Origin: Mycobacteriales bacterium
Lineage (GTDB): Bacteria > Actinomycetota > Actinomycetes > Mycobacteriales > SCTD01
Length of the DNA stretch: 64,000 nucleotides
Direction of reading: 5' to 3'
Assembly (NCBI GenBank): GCA_030447385.1
Contig: JAUJOY010000002.1
Coordinates: 237,833 to 301,832 of the forward strand
Positions 8,173 through 16,010 of the stretch are shown piece after piece. Position 1 is the stretch's first letter; every line of letters starts with the position of its first letter. Under the pieces are notes generated by a model that did not search any database, was not told the origin of the DNA, and saw only the letters and a program-made list of their open reading frames with translations. The position numbers were made by a program, and so were the translations under genes.

Positions 8173-9003
8173 TCAGGCGCTGCCTCGCCGCCAGGTCCGC
8201 AGTCGCGCCATGCCCGAGTAGATGACCACCACACCGCGGCTGAAGGCGCGGTTGCCCAGGGCCGCCAGCCGGTCGTCGCCGGCATAAGCCAGCCCGAGCG
8301 CCTGGTGCTCGCGGAACTGCTTGCGGAATCCGGTCATGCTCAGGGTGCCCTCAACCATGCGGAAGTCCGCGACCACCTGCCTGAGCAGCACAGGATCGCT
8401 GCGCTGCCAGAGCCGCAGCCACAGGTCGTAGTCCATGGAGTACTTCAGAGACAGGTCCAGCAGCCCCACCGCATCGAGCTCCGCCCGGCGGACGAACGTG
8501 GCGGGAGCAGAGATGTAGTTGTTCATGAGGAACAGCCGCCGGGACGCCATCGTCAGCTGGGTGTTCTTGAATGCGCTCACGCCCCTGCGGATCTCGCGAC
8601 CCGAGCCGTCCATGATGTGGCAGCGGCCGGCGGCCCAGCCTGCCTCTGGGTGGCCGTCGAGCGCCTCCGCAATGGCCCGCAGCGCGCCCGGCCGGTAGGT
8701 GTCGTCGGCGTTCAACCAGCCGATGACGTCACCCGAGCTGCGCCGGATCCCCTTGTTGACCGCGTCGCTCAGGCCCTCGTCCGGCTCGGAGGTCCACGTG
8801 ATGTCCGGCCGCTGCTGCAGCAGGTTGACGGTCCCGTCGGTCGAGCCACCGTCGACCACGACGTGTTCAACGCGCGCGCCATGCTGTGCGGCAACGCTGT
8901 CCAGGGTCTGCTCGATGGTGGCCGCGGCGTTCAGGCATGGGGTGATGATGCTGAACGAGGGAAGGTCGCTGGCGCCTGCAGGCGCGCCGGCGGACGTAGC
9001 CAT
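8173..9003 (-). CDS. Family 2 glycosyltransferase
   Basis: A 276-aa GT-A glycosyltransferase with FSIITPCLNAA at the N terminus, VVDGGSTDGT, and WLNADD as the DxD-type metal site. MDYDLWLRL further on resembles the acceptor-side region of GT2 enzymes acting on lipid-linked saccharides. I use ATG 9003; the track ORF from 9138 overlaps the upstream flippase gene and its extra residues look like an antisense shadow. It ends four bases from the convergent DUF2304 gene. It is the last gene of a minus-strand run (methyltransferase, GT4, flippase, GT2). Confidence 0.88.
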   Translation of the reverse strand: MATSAGAPAGASDLPSFSIITPCLNAAATIEQTLDSVAAQHGARVEHVVVDGGSTDGTVNLLQQRPDITWTSEPDEGLSDAVNKGIRRSSGDVIGWLNADDTYRPGALRAIAEALDGHPEAGWAAGRCHIMDGSGREIRRGVSAFKNTQLTMASRRLFLMNNYISAPATFVRRAELDAVGLLDLSLKYSMDYDLWLRLWQRSDPVLLRQVVADFRMVEGTLSMTGFRKQFREHQALGLAYAGDDRLAALGNRAFSRGVVVIYSGMARLRTWRRGSA

Positions 9004-9023
9004 GGCTGAAGCATGCCGCAAGC

Positions 9024-10547
9024 TCAAAAGGACAATCGGCCCCGGCGGAGCGGAGTCTTGTTCGGTGGCTTGGTCAGGATCGCGGCCAGGAGCAGGAAGA
9101 CAAGGCTCCCGAGACCTGCGGTGAGGACGTCGCGCCACTCCCCTTCGACCGTTCGGCTCGCCGCGTACACGCTTCCGAAGGCGACGAGCGTGGTGAAGAC
9201 AAGGGGGGCGCAGTTCCGGACGAGCAGCATCACCGGCCGTCGCAGGTGCCGTCCGTGGACCGCAGCGAGGGTTGCAATCACGAAGGTCATCTGGCTGACC
9301 GACGCGGCGACCGCAAGCAGCTCCAGCCGGTCGAACCGGACGAGCAGGAGGCTGAGCACGGCGTGCAGGGAGACCGTCAGGACAGCCGCTCGGACGATCC
9401 CGCCATGCCGTCCGAGCGCCAGCGCCGCAAGCAGCGGAACCACCCCGGCCAGGGACACGAGGACGAAGCCGCTGAGGGCCAGCAGAACCCTGACCACCTG
9501 ATCAGCGTCGGCCTCCGTGAAGGCGTCCGGAAAGAGGTTGTTCAGAACGGCATCCCCCAGGAGCACGCCGACCGCCAACGCCGGCAACGCGACAACAAGT
9601 CCTCTCCGGGTGACCGTGCCGGTGAGGACCTCGAGAGCGTCCGGGCTCCCGTCCCAGGTCTGCGAGAAGGAACCGGCCAGCACGATGCTGGCTGCGCCGC
9701 TGGTCACACCGAGAAGCAGCAGCACCGCGAAGAAGGCATAGGAGTAGACGGTGATCGCGCCTTCACCGAGACCCGCTGCGAGGGCGAGGGTCACCACATA
9801 GCTGGCCTGCAGCGCGGCGTAGCCCGCGGACCCGGCAAGCAATTGCCGCAGCGCGCGGAGCGTGCCTCTTCGGGCTCCTGGTCGCCACCCCGTCCGTGCC
9901 ATCCGGGCAGCCATCAGCCCAGCGGTCAGGAACCCGCCGAGGGCAAGGCTTGCGCTCACCGAGGTGATGCCGAAGGGACCCGCCAGGACCAGGGTGAGCA
10001 GGACGGCCGCCGCGGCACCGGACACGTACGCCGTAGCGGAGCTGCCGAACAGACCATCCGCGCCCAGTGCTGCGGCGAGAAGGCCGGCCAAGAGCTGGAA
10101 CGTGCCGGCCACCCACAGGAGCATCAGCGCCATGGCCGCGGTGCTCCGTGCGGGCTCGCCCAGCTCCCCCACCAGCAGCTCGGCTGTGAGCGGAGCGAGC
10201 CAGACCATGGGCAGCGACGTGGCAGCCGAGAGCAGGAGGATCGAGCCGAGGAACCGGTTCAGCGGGCTCCCGCTGTCGGCGCGCGTCGTCAGCAGCGAGG
10301 GAAGGCTGACACGAAGGCCTTGAGCGACGGAGCTGAGGAAGGCGAATACGGCGTACGCCGCGAAGAAGCCGTCGGTTCGACTGCCCTTGCCGAAGAGGAT
10401 GACCACGAGCAGCGCCAGTACTCCGCCCAGCGCCATCCCTGCTGCCTGGGAGCCTGCTGTCACCAGCGTGTTGCGCCACGTCCCACCGCCGTGACCTCCC
10501 GGTGGGCGACGGTCGCCGCTTGGAGAGTCAGCCCGCGGGTCAGGCAC
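9024..10547 (-). CDS. Lipid-linked oligosaccharide flippase (MurJ/MATE-like)
   Basis: A protein of about 507 aa with 12-14 hydrophobic segments and the N-terminal pattern ILFGKGSRTDGFFAAYAVF, which is typical of the MurJ/MVF branch of the MOP superfamily. In this setting it would flip the lipid-linked glycan made by the neighbouring glycosyltransferases. The GTG at 10547 overlaps the end of the GT4 gene by eight bases and gives the usual family length; the longer ORF in the track enters the GT4 gene. A start inside the first 30 residues cannot be excluded. Confidence 0.82.
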   Translation of the reverse strand: MPDPRADSPSGDRRPPGGHGGGTWRNTLVTAGSQAAGMALGGVLALLVVILFGKGSRTDGFFAAYAVFAFLSSVAQGLRVSLPSLLTTRADSGSPLNRFLGSILLLSAATSLPMVWLAPLTAELLVGELGEPARSTAAMALMLLWVAGTFQLLAGLLAAALGADGLFGSSATAYVSGAAAAVLLTLVLAGPFGITSVSASLALGGFLTAGLMAARMARTGWRPGARRGTLRALRQLLAGSAGYAALQASYVVTLALAAGLGEGAITVYSYAFFAVLLLLGVTSGAASIVLAGSFSQTWDGSPDALEVLTGTVTRRGLVVALPALAVGVLLGDAVLNNLFPDAFTEADADQVVRVLLALSGFVLVSLAGVVPLLAALALGRHGGIVRAAVLTVSLHAVLSLLLVRFDRLELLAVAASVSQMTFVIATLAAVHGRHLRRPVMLLVRNCAPLVFTTLVAFGSVYAASRTVEGEWRDVLTAGLGSLVFLLLAAILTKPPNKTPLRRGRLSF

Positions 10548-11607
10548 CGAGCGCCTGGTACAGCTGCAGGTGTACGTCCGCACAGCGCCGCCAGCTGAAG
10601 TCCCGGGCGCGCCGGTAGCCGCGAGGACGCAGCTCGGCGGATCTGTCCAGGGCTTCCTCGACGCCACGCGCAACATCCAACGGGTCCGCTGCGTTGAACA
10701 GGACGCCCGCATCCGCGACCACCTCGGGGAGCGCAGCGCAGTCGGATGTGGCGACGACGCAGCCGGAGGCCATGGCCTCGATCACCGGCAGCCCGAAGCC
10801 CTCGTACGTGCTCGGGAAGACCAGGAGGGCAGCGCGGCTGTAGAGGGAGCGCAGCTCGGCGGGGGGAACCAACCCGCGAGCCTCGACGCCGTCTGGCAGG
10901 CCGGACAGGTCAGCGGCCCGCGCGCCGGTGAGCACCAGCCGAAGTGTCGGATGCCTCCGCCTGAGGTGGCAGAAGGCCTGGAAGAGGACCCGGTGGTTCT
11001 TGTGCGGCCAGGCACGGGCGGGATACAGCAGGAAGCTGTCCCTTGAGCCGCCTGACGCGGGAGTGAACTCGTCCAGACGCACACCGAGGTGAGCGACATG
11101 CACACGGCCGGCTGACATCCCTAGGTGGTGCAGGATGCGCCGCTTCGAGAACTCGCTCAGGGTGATCACGGCGTCGGCCTGCACCGCCGCACGGTCGTAG
11201 GCGAGCCGGCGGTAGATCCGCTCCGGCAGGGAGAACAGCTGCGGGAGGTCCCGGTGCTGCACGTCGAGCAGGGAGACGACGGAGCGCCGGTGATCCCCTA
11301 CCGGTGGAAGCGGAACGGTGAGCGGGTAGTGGACAACCGAGGCTCCCGCCAAGTAGCGAGCCAGCCTGCGCCGACGCAGCTGCCCCAGCAGCAGTGCACG
11401 AGCCCTCGCTCCGGAGGAGCGGCCGACGGGGTACTCCTTGGCGACAACCTCCCTGACCTCCTGGGAGAAGCCCTGAGCCACGGGTGCCACCAGCGTGGAG
11501 AGGTCCAGCGGCATCGGGCCGAGCTCGCGCAGCAGCTCGCGGGCGTAGGTCTCGCTGCCCCCCATGCCGTCGGGAACCAGGTTGAGCATGCTCACGATGA
11601 CGCTCAC
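10540..11607 (-). CDS. Family 4 (GT-B) glycosyltransferase
   Basis: A 355-aa retaining GT-B enzyme. The N-terminal domain has the GGSETYARELL motif for acceptor binding. The C-terminal nucleotide-sugar domain shows YPARAWPHKNH, STYEGFGLPVIEAMASG (the E-x7-E motif) and SDCAALPEVVADAG. Its GTG start overlaps the methyltransferase stop by four bases, placing it in the same operon. The WPHKNH context resembles mannosyl- and rhamnosyltransferases, but donor and acceptor cannot be assigned. Confidence 0.9.
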   Translation of the reverse strand: MSVIVSMLNLVPDGMGGSETYARELLRELGPMPLDLSTLVAPVAQGFSQEVREVVAKEYPVGRSSGARARALLLGQLRRRRLARYLAGASVVHYPLTVPLPPVGDHRRSVVSLLDVQHRDLPQLFSLPERIYRRLAYDRAAVQADAVITLSEFSKRRILHHLGMSAGRVHVAHLGVRLDEFTPASGGSRDSFLLYPARAWPHKNHRVLFQAFCHLRRRHPTLRLVLTGARAADLSGLPDGVEARGLVPPAELRSLYSRAALLVFPSTYEGFGLPVIEAMASGCVVATSDCAALPEVVADAGVLFNAADPLDVARGVEEALDRSAELRPRGYRRARDFSWRRCADVHLQLYQALGA

Positions 11608-12416
11608 CGGCGCGGCGTGTGCTGCTCGCGGATCAGGCGCGCGACGTGCTCTCTGTCCTCCACTGTGCGGGAGCGACGTCGACTCAGAGCCGCGGTCAGA
11701 GCCCCGCCTACGGCGTAGGAGAGCCGGTCGTCACGCATCACCGCCCGGGTCGCGATCCTCAATGGCCGTCGATGAAGGAGATGCACGAGGCGGCCGCTCG
11801 TCGTCAGCTGCATCCCCAGCCCCGCCGCCAGCGACTGCAGGCCGGACACGCTGTAGAAGGTGACGTGCTGCCCGGTGTCTTCAGCGTAGTAGGGCCAGGT
11901 GCCCGGAGGCGGTACCGGATCCGGAAGGACCTCTGTCGTGACGAGCAGGAGGTCGGTCAGCTCGGCCACGGGCCGCAGGGTCCCGAGCGGATCGGTCAGG
12001 TGCTCCAAGACCTCGAAGGCGCTGACCAGGTCGTAGCGACCGGAGAGCCCACCCTCGAAGCGCTCGGCGAAGAGGTTCCTGCAGAGCGGGTCGTGGTGCT
12101 GGAACCGGAACCCGCGGTCACGCATGAGCCTCGTCAGGGTGCCGAAGCCTCCTGCGAAGTCGAGGAACTCGCCCCGTGACTTCCTCTCGCTCGCGATGAC
12201 TGCGGTGGTGACGTTAGCCAGCTGCTGGCAGCGCTGCAGCAGCCCGACGTCCAGGGCGCTGATCGCGTCGGAGTAGGCCTCATCCAGCCAGTTCGGCTCT
12301 GGGAGGAAGAGGCTCCCGCAGCCGGAGCAGCGGTGGTAAACGACGTGACGGTCGACAAGCACCTGTCCGCGGCCGAAAGCTTTGAGCGGCTGCCCGCAGA
12401 GGACGCACAGCCTCAT
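11604..12416 (-). CDS. Zinc-ribbon class I SAM-dependent methyltransferase
   Basis: A 270-aa protein with an N-terminal Cys4 zinc ribbon (CVLC...CSGC within the first 35 residues) and a Methyltransf_11/23-type domain: LDFAGGFGTLTR as motif I and SAFEVLEHL as the post-II motif. The late WPYYAEDTGQHVTFYS is shared with methyltransferases found in glycan clusters, which often O-methylate a sugar or the chain end. It is the first gene of the minus-strand operon, with ATG preceded by GGGGCGG. The substrate is inferred from neighbours. Confidence 0.87.
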   Translation of the reverse strand: MRLCVLCGQPLKAFGRGQVLVDRHVVYHRCSGCGSLFLPEPNWLDEAYSDAISALDVGLLQRCQQLANVTTAVIASERKSRGEFLDFAGGFGTLTRLMRDRGFRFQHHDPLCRNLFAERFEGGLSGRYDLVSAFEVLEHLTDPLGTLRPVAELTDLLLVTTEVLPDPVPPPGTWPYYAEDTGQHVTFYSVSGLQSLAAGLGMQLTTSGRLVHLLHRRPLRIATRAVMRDDRLSYAVGGALTAALSRRRSRTVEDREHVARLIREQHTPRR

Positions 12417-12883
12417 TAGGCCGCCCCGTGACCCGCGACCGGTGGACTCATGGCCCGGCTGGCCCCTTCCTCATCGTCGGAGGTTGACCCTAGCTTCCAC
12501 AAGTTAAAGTGCACGCTGCCTGGCATTACGGTCTAGCAGGTGCTGGCGTACGCCAGGAGCAGGCACCGCGACGGGAGGAGCCAGGGAAGCTCGTAACCCA
12601 GCCGACGTTGCGAGAAGGTCGGGGTCGTGATGTCTGACGTGAACCACGGTCGACGCCCAGTGGGCTCCGGAATGTCGTCCATCTCCCTGACGTGGAAGCG
12701 CGCCCACGATGCCGTAGCTGCATCAGTGGAAGTCCGTCCTCGCATTGCCCGTCGGACAGCGCCGCGGTCGCCGACCGGTAGGGCTCAGGAGTGTGAAGGT
12801 GCCCCCACCTCAATCCCACCGTCTAGCGCAGCAAACGGCCGGGGGCTATGCCGAGCTAGCCAGCGCACCAGGCTCGCCATCCA
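12417..12883. other. Intergenic region with a possible gene remnant
   Basis: This 467-base gap separates the glycan operon from the pilus locus. The minus strand carries a 70-aa open frame (12533-12745) with G/C-ending codons and a protein-like stretch (WFTSDITTPTFSQRRLGYE), but I recognise no family and it has no clear ribosome site. It may be the 3' end of a lost gene. The promoter of the glycan operon should lie in the 120 bases before 12416; I see no strong consensus. Confidence 0.3.
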
Positions 12884-14827
12884 TCAGCGAATGAGGGAGA
12901 TGCCCCCGAAGAATGGAATGGTGATCACATCATCCGGATCCGGCCTGAAGCTGAAGGTGCTGCTGCCGCTGACTTCTAGTCGCCGTGCGATCAGTTGGGC
13001 GTTCGTCACGGTCTGTGTTCCATTTCCACCTATCTCGAACTTGTTCGCGTTCGGAAGGAAGAAGACGCCGCTCAGCACCATGTTGACACCGCCTGCGATG
13101 CGATTGTCCTGACTTGCCTCCCCCCACAGGGCCAAGTCCTCCAGCTTTTTGAAGTCGTCAGCTGTTGGAGGCGCGTTCACGGCGTTGGGCGCCAGCCATT
13201 CGAAGGTTCCGCCGGTGCTCTCGATGTTGTCGGTGCACGTATTCGTGACCGGTGCGGTTCCATCGCTGATCGGCACCGGGCACGTCGCGAGCACGACCGT
13301 CGTACTGCACAACCGGGCAAGCGCCCCTGTCCCCGTCGATGACAGGGAACCGTTGAGAATCAGCGTAGCCGCCTGCCGGGTGACGCAAGTGTCAGTGGGC
13401 GTCGCGGAGCCGCTGTTGATCAGCAACTGCCCCTGGCTGCTCAAGTCGCCCTTGACCAACACCTTCCGAGCATCTGTGACGGCCAGTAGGTTGCCAGATC
13501 CCACTCCCACCGCGCGGTCGAAGATGACCGTGGAGTTGGGCTCGTCGAAGGTGTAGTTGTCGACGGCGATAGTTCGGTTAGCAGGGCCGCCTGAGCACCT
13601 CACGAACACGTTGCTGGTGGTGCTGGCCGGCGTGCTGGCGTCCATCTTGCATGGATGGGTCAGCCCAATGACCTCGAACCCGGCCGGAGGAACGTCGTCG
13701 GCGGTGTCAGCGATGCCGTCGGCACCCGGCCCAGCAGTCCACAAGCCCGCCGCGTTGGTGATCCGGTTCTTGATCTCAACGCGGTACCGGCTGTCGACGA
13801 CGCTGCGGGTGACCAGCGATCGCGAGGTAGGGACCTGGCTGGTCAGGGGCAGCGCCAGGGAAGGGTCAGCCTGCGCCCTCACGCGAAATCCAGGAGCCCC
13901 CGAGTAGACGCGGCTAGGTTGAGCACCCGAGACGCCGGAAAGCGCCACCGAGCCGATGATGCCTTGTGCCTTTGTACCTGTCGCTGGATCGATGGCCTCG
14001 GCATGGGCGGCTACAATCCGGGCTTCGTCATCTTGCTGAACGTTGAAGATCTTGTTGCCGCTGGAGCACGTGCCGTCTCCGCCGCTTCCCTTGCTGTCGG
14101 CCTGGATCCCGCCGGGCTTGGGACCGTTGCCCTGAACGATCACCGTGGGCCCGGTGTTGGGCAGGCTGAGGACCTCACAACCGTTTCGTTCCAACAGAAT
14201 CAGGGCTACTGCCGCCTCTCCTTCCTCACCCTCAGGAGCGGCTCTGGCGACGCTGCTCACCAGGGTCGTGGTGCCGCCTGGTCCACCTACGGCAGGGCCG
14301 AAGACGAAGCTTCGGGATCTAGCAACCGAGACGCCGAAGCGCTGGCAAGGTTCCGTGCCGTCGAAGTCTTCATCTGCGACTTGCGTCGCATTCCCGGGCC
14401 GGACATCAGGGTTGGTCAGTAGGGGCGAGCCGTCCATGACCGGCCACGTCATGATCACCTGGTAGTCGCCGCTGACAAAAGGAGGAAAAGACACCTGGCT
14501 GCCCGGACACGTAGCTGGGGAGATGCTCGCGAAGGGAGTGCAAACGGTGGCCGGGGCGGCGGAGAATCCTGGGATGTTGTCGTTGAGGTAGTCCACCGCC
14601 TTCATGCAGGCGGCATGACCGTTGAGGCCGTCGGAGCGAAGCTTCGTGACGGCTCCCAAGGCAGCAGAGTCAGCTGCCAGACGGTTCACGCGTCGGTCGG
14701 CTCTGGCACTGCTGATGTCGACCACGATGCCGGCAAAGGCGATGAACAAGACGATGGTGACTGCGTAAAGGATGGCGTACGCGCCGTCGTCCCCCCGCAG
14801 ATGCCGCATTCTGGATGTCTCGCTCAC
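12884..14827 (-). CDS. TadG-like pilus assembly protein with large extracellular domain
   Basis: A 647-aa protein with a short basic N terminus, DDGAYAILYAV and one transmembrane helix (about residues 14-38). RADRRVNRLAADSAALGA follows, the pattern of TadG/TadE-like proteins (prepilin-like N terminus without a Flp tail). The remaining 600 residues should be outside the cell. They are rich in Gly/Ser/Thr/Asn, contain several Cys, and near the C terminus show repeated short beta-type motifs (MVLSGVFFLPNAN, QLIARRLEVSGSSTFSF) that suggest a beta-helix. The GTG start overlaps the tadE stop by four bases. It is the last gene of the tad run on this strand. A tip or anchoring role is inference. Confidence 0.8.
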   Translation of the reverse strand: MSETSRMRHLRGDDGAYAILYAVTIVLFIAFAGIVVDISSARADRRVNRLAADSAALGAVTKLRSDGLNGHAACMKAVDYLNDNIPGFSAAPATVCTPFASISPATCPGSQVSFPPFVSGDYQVIMTWPVMDGSPLLTNPDVRPGNATQVADEDFDGTEPCQRFGVSVARSRSFVFGPAVGGPGGTTTLVSSVARAAPEGEEGEAAVALILLERNGCEVLSLPNTGPTVIVQGNGPKPGGIQADSKGSGGDGTCSSGNKIFNVQQDDEARIVAAHAEAIDPATGTKAQGIIGSVALSGVSGAQPSRVYSGAPGFRVRAQADPSLALPLTSQVPTSRSLVTRSVVDSRYRVEIKNRITNAAGLWTAGPGADGIADTADDVPPAGFEVIGLTHPCKMDASTPASTTSNVFVRCSGGPANRTIAVDNYTFDEPNSTVIFDRAVGVGSGNLLAVTDARKVLVKGDLSSQGQLLINSGSATPTDTCVTRQAATLILNGSLSSTGTGALARLCSTTVVLATCPVPISDGTAPVTNTCTDNIESTGGTFEWLAPNAVNAPPTADDFKKLEDLALWGEASQDNRIAGGVNMVLSGVFFLPNANKFEIGGNGTQTVTNAQLIARRLEVSGSSTFSFRPDPDDVITIPFFGGISLIR

Positions 14828-15390
14828 GGCGACGAAACCCCCGACGTTCCCGGCTCGTACGGTGTCGTGGATTCCGACCTCAAGGTGAGATTCTTGTTGA
14901 GGAACACCGCGAAGAAGTTGGTCTGTCGCTCCAGGGCCACCTGTACATACTTGGGTCCCAAGTTTGCATTGAAGCTTGTTCCATCAGGTGCGCACGTCTT
15001 CCCAGTTTCTGCCGCTCCGCCATCAATCATTCGAGTCAGAACGGGGAGGGTGGGGTCCGCCAGGTCGATCATGGCGACGCACAACCGGTTGTGACCGCCG
15101 ATCGGGTCGGTCGAGGGTCCAGCAGCAGCCTGCCCGACCGCCGAGACCTTGTTCAGCCAATCGGTGACGGTCCCCGACGTGCCGCCGCCAGCTGCGGCGT
15201 TGAAGGTCAGCGTTGCGCCGAAGCGCGAGGTCTCCCGAGATGCCTGCACGATGTTGATCTGCTTGCTGAAGGCTGTACCGGCGCTGATCATCCCCATGAC
15301 GACGATGATGAAGATGGGGAACAGCAAGGCGAACTCGACAGCAGCCGCTCCACCGTCGGGTCGGGGAACGCGGCGGCAGATTCGCCTCAT
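14824..15390 (-). CDS. TadE-like minor pseudopilin
   Basis: A 188-aa TadE-family protein. GGAAAVEFALLFPIFIIVVMGMI is at the N terminus (about residues 12-35), giving the prepilin-like Glu and one membrane helix; a 150-residue extracellular domain with two Cys follows. I prefer ATG 15390, preceded by a run of six G four bases away, over the track start at 15435. It is translationally coupled to the TadG-like gene. TadE-type proteins are minor components needed for Flp pilus assembly. Confidence 0.83.
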   Translation of the reverse strand: MRRICRRVPRPDGGAAAVEFALLFPIFIIVVMGMISAGTAFSKQINIVQASRETSRFGATLTFNAAAGGGTSGTVTDWLNKVSAVGQAAAGPSTDPIGGHNRLCVAMIDLADPTLPVLTRMIDGGAAETGKTCAPDGTSFNANLGPKYVQVALERQTNFFAVFLNKNLTLRSESTTPYEPGTSGVSSP

Positions 15391-16010
15391 CAGCCCCCCA
15401 GCTGCTCGATCGGCTTGGGCAGCGCGACCGGCCACCGCTCACGGAGAGTGAACCACAAACGGCCCGGATTTGCGGGATTACGGCTGAGCTGGGGATAGAC
15501 AGATCCAAGCAGATGCGTGCCCCTCACAGATCTGGATCTGCGACTTCGCCACATCGGGGAACCTGTGGCGTTCAAGGTCATCGGCTGTCGCCCTCCGTGG
15601 ACGTGCCGCAATCCCTTGATCTGGGTCAGGCGTGGCCCGCAGCAGTACGTGGTCGTGGTGTGCTCGGAGGCACCGCTAGCCAAGAGAGTCTGCCCCACGC
15701 GTACTTCCCTATGCGAGAGGAACCTGGTGTCTTCGTCAGGCTGCTGATAAGGCCAAGGTACAGGGGGTCGCTTCGACGCTTTGCTGTCGCGAGCCGCAAG
15801 TCGCAAGTCGCCTCATGGTTCTGCACGTAAAGCAATGCGCCCCGGAGGGCAGCACCTTCGATTCTCAGGCTTAGCTGGCAGCCAGCCGATCGTCGCCTGT
15901 GGAGGTCAAGCCGTCCTGGAGCTTAACGGCACGGTCGGTACCTTTCCGGTTCCTCGACCGCCAGCCTGTTCGTCTGCCACCTCGATCTGATCTGTTCTGG
16001 AGAAGAACTT
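15391..16010. other. 620-base intergenic region of lower GC
   Basis: No convincing gene. The open frames here lack ribosome sites and recognisable motifs. GC is visibly lower than the window average, like the adjoining membrane-protein gene. The promoter for tadE-tadG must lie in this stretch unless the genes are read through from 17906. Confidence 0.4.

Noticed and set aside
15626-15835. 69-aa minus-strand ORF in the 15.4-16.0 kb gap
   Set aside because: No ribosome site, no recognisable motif and no codon bias typical of this genome.
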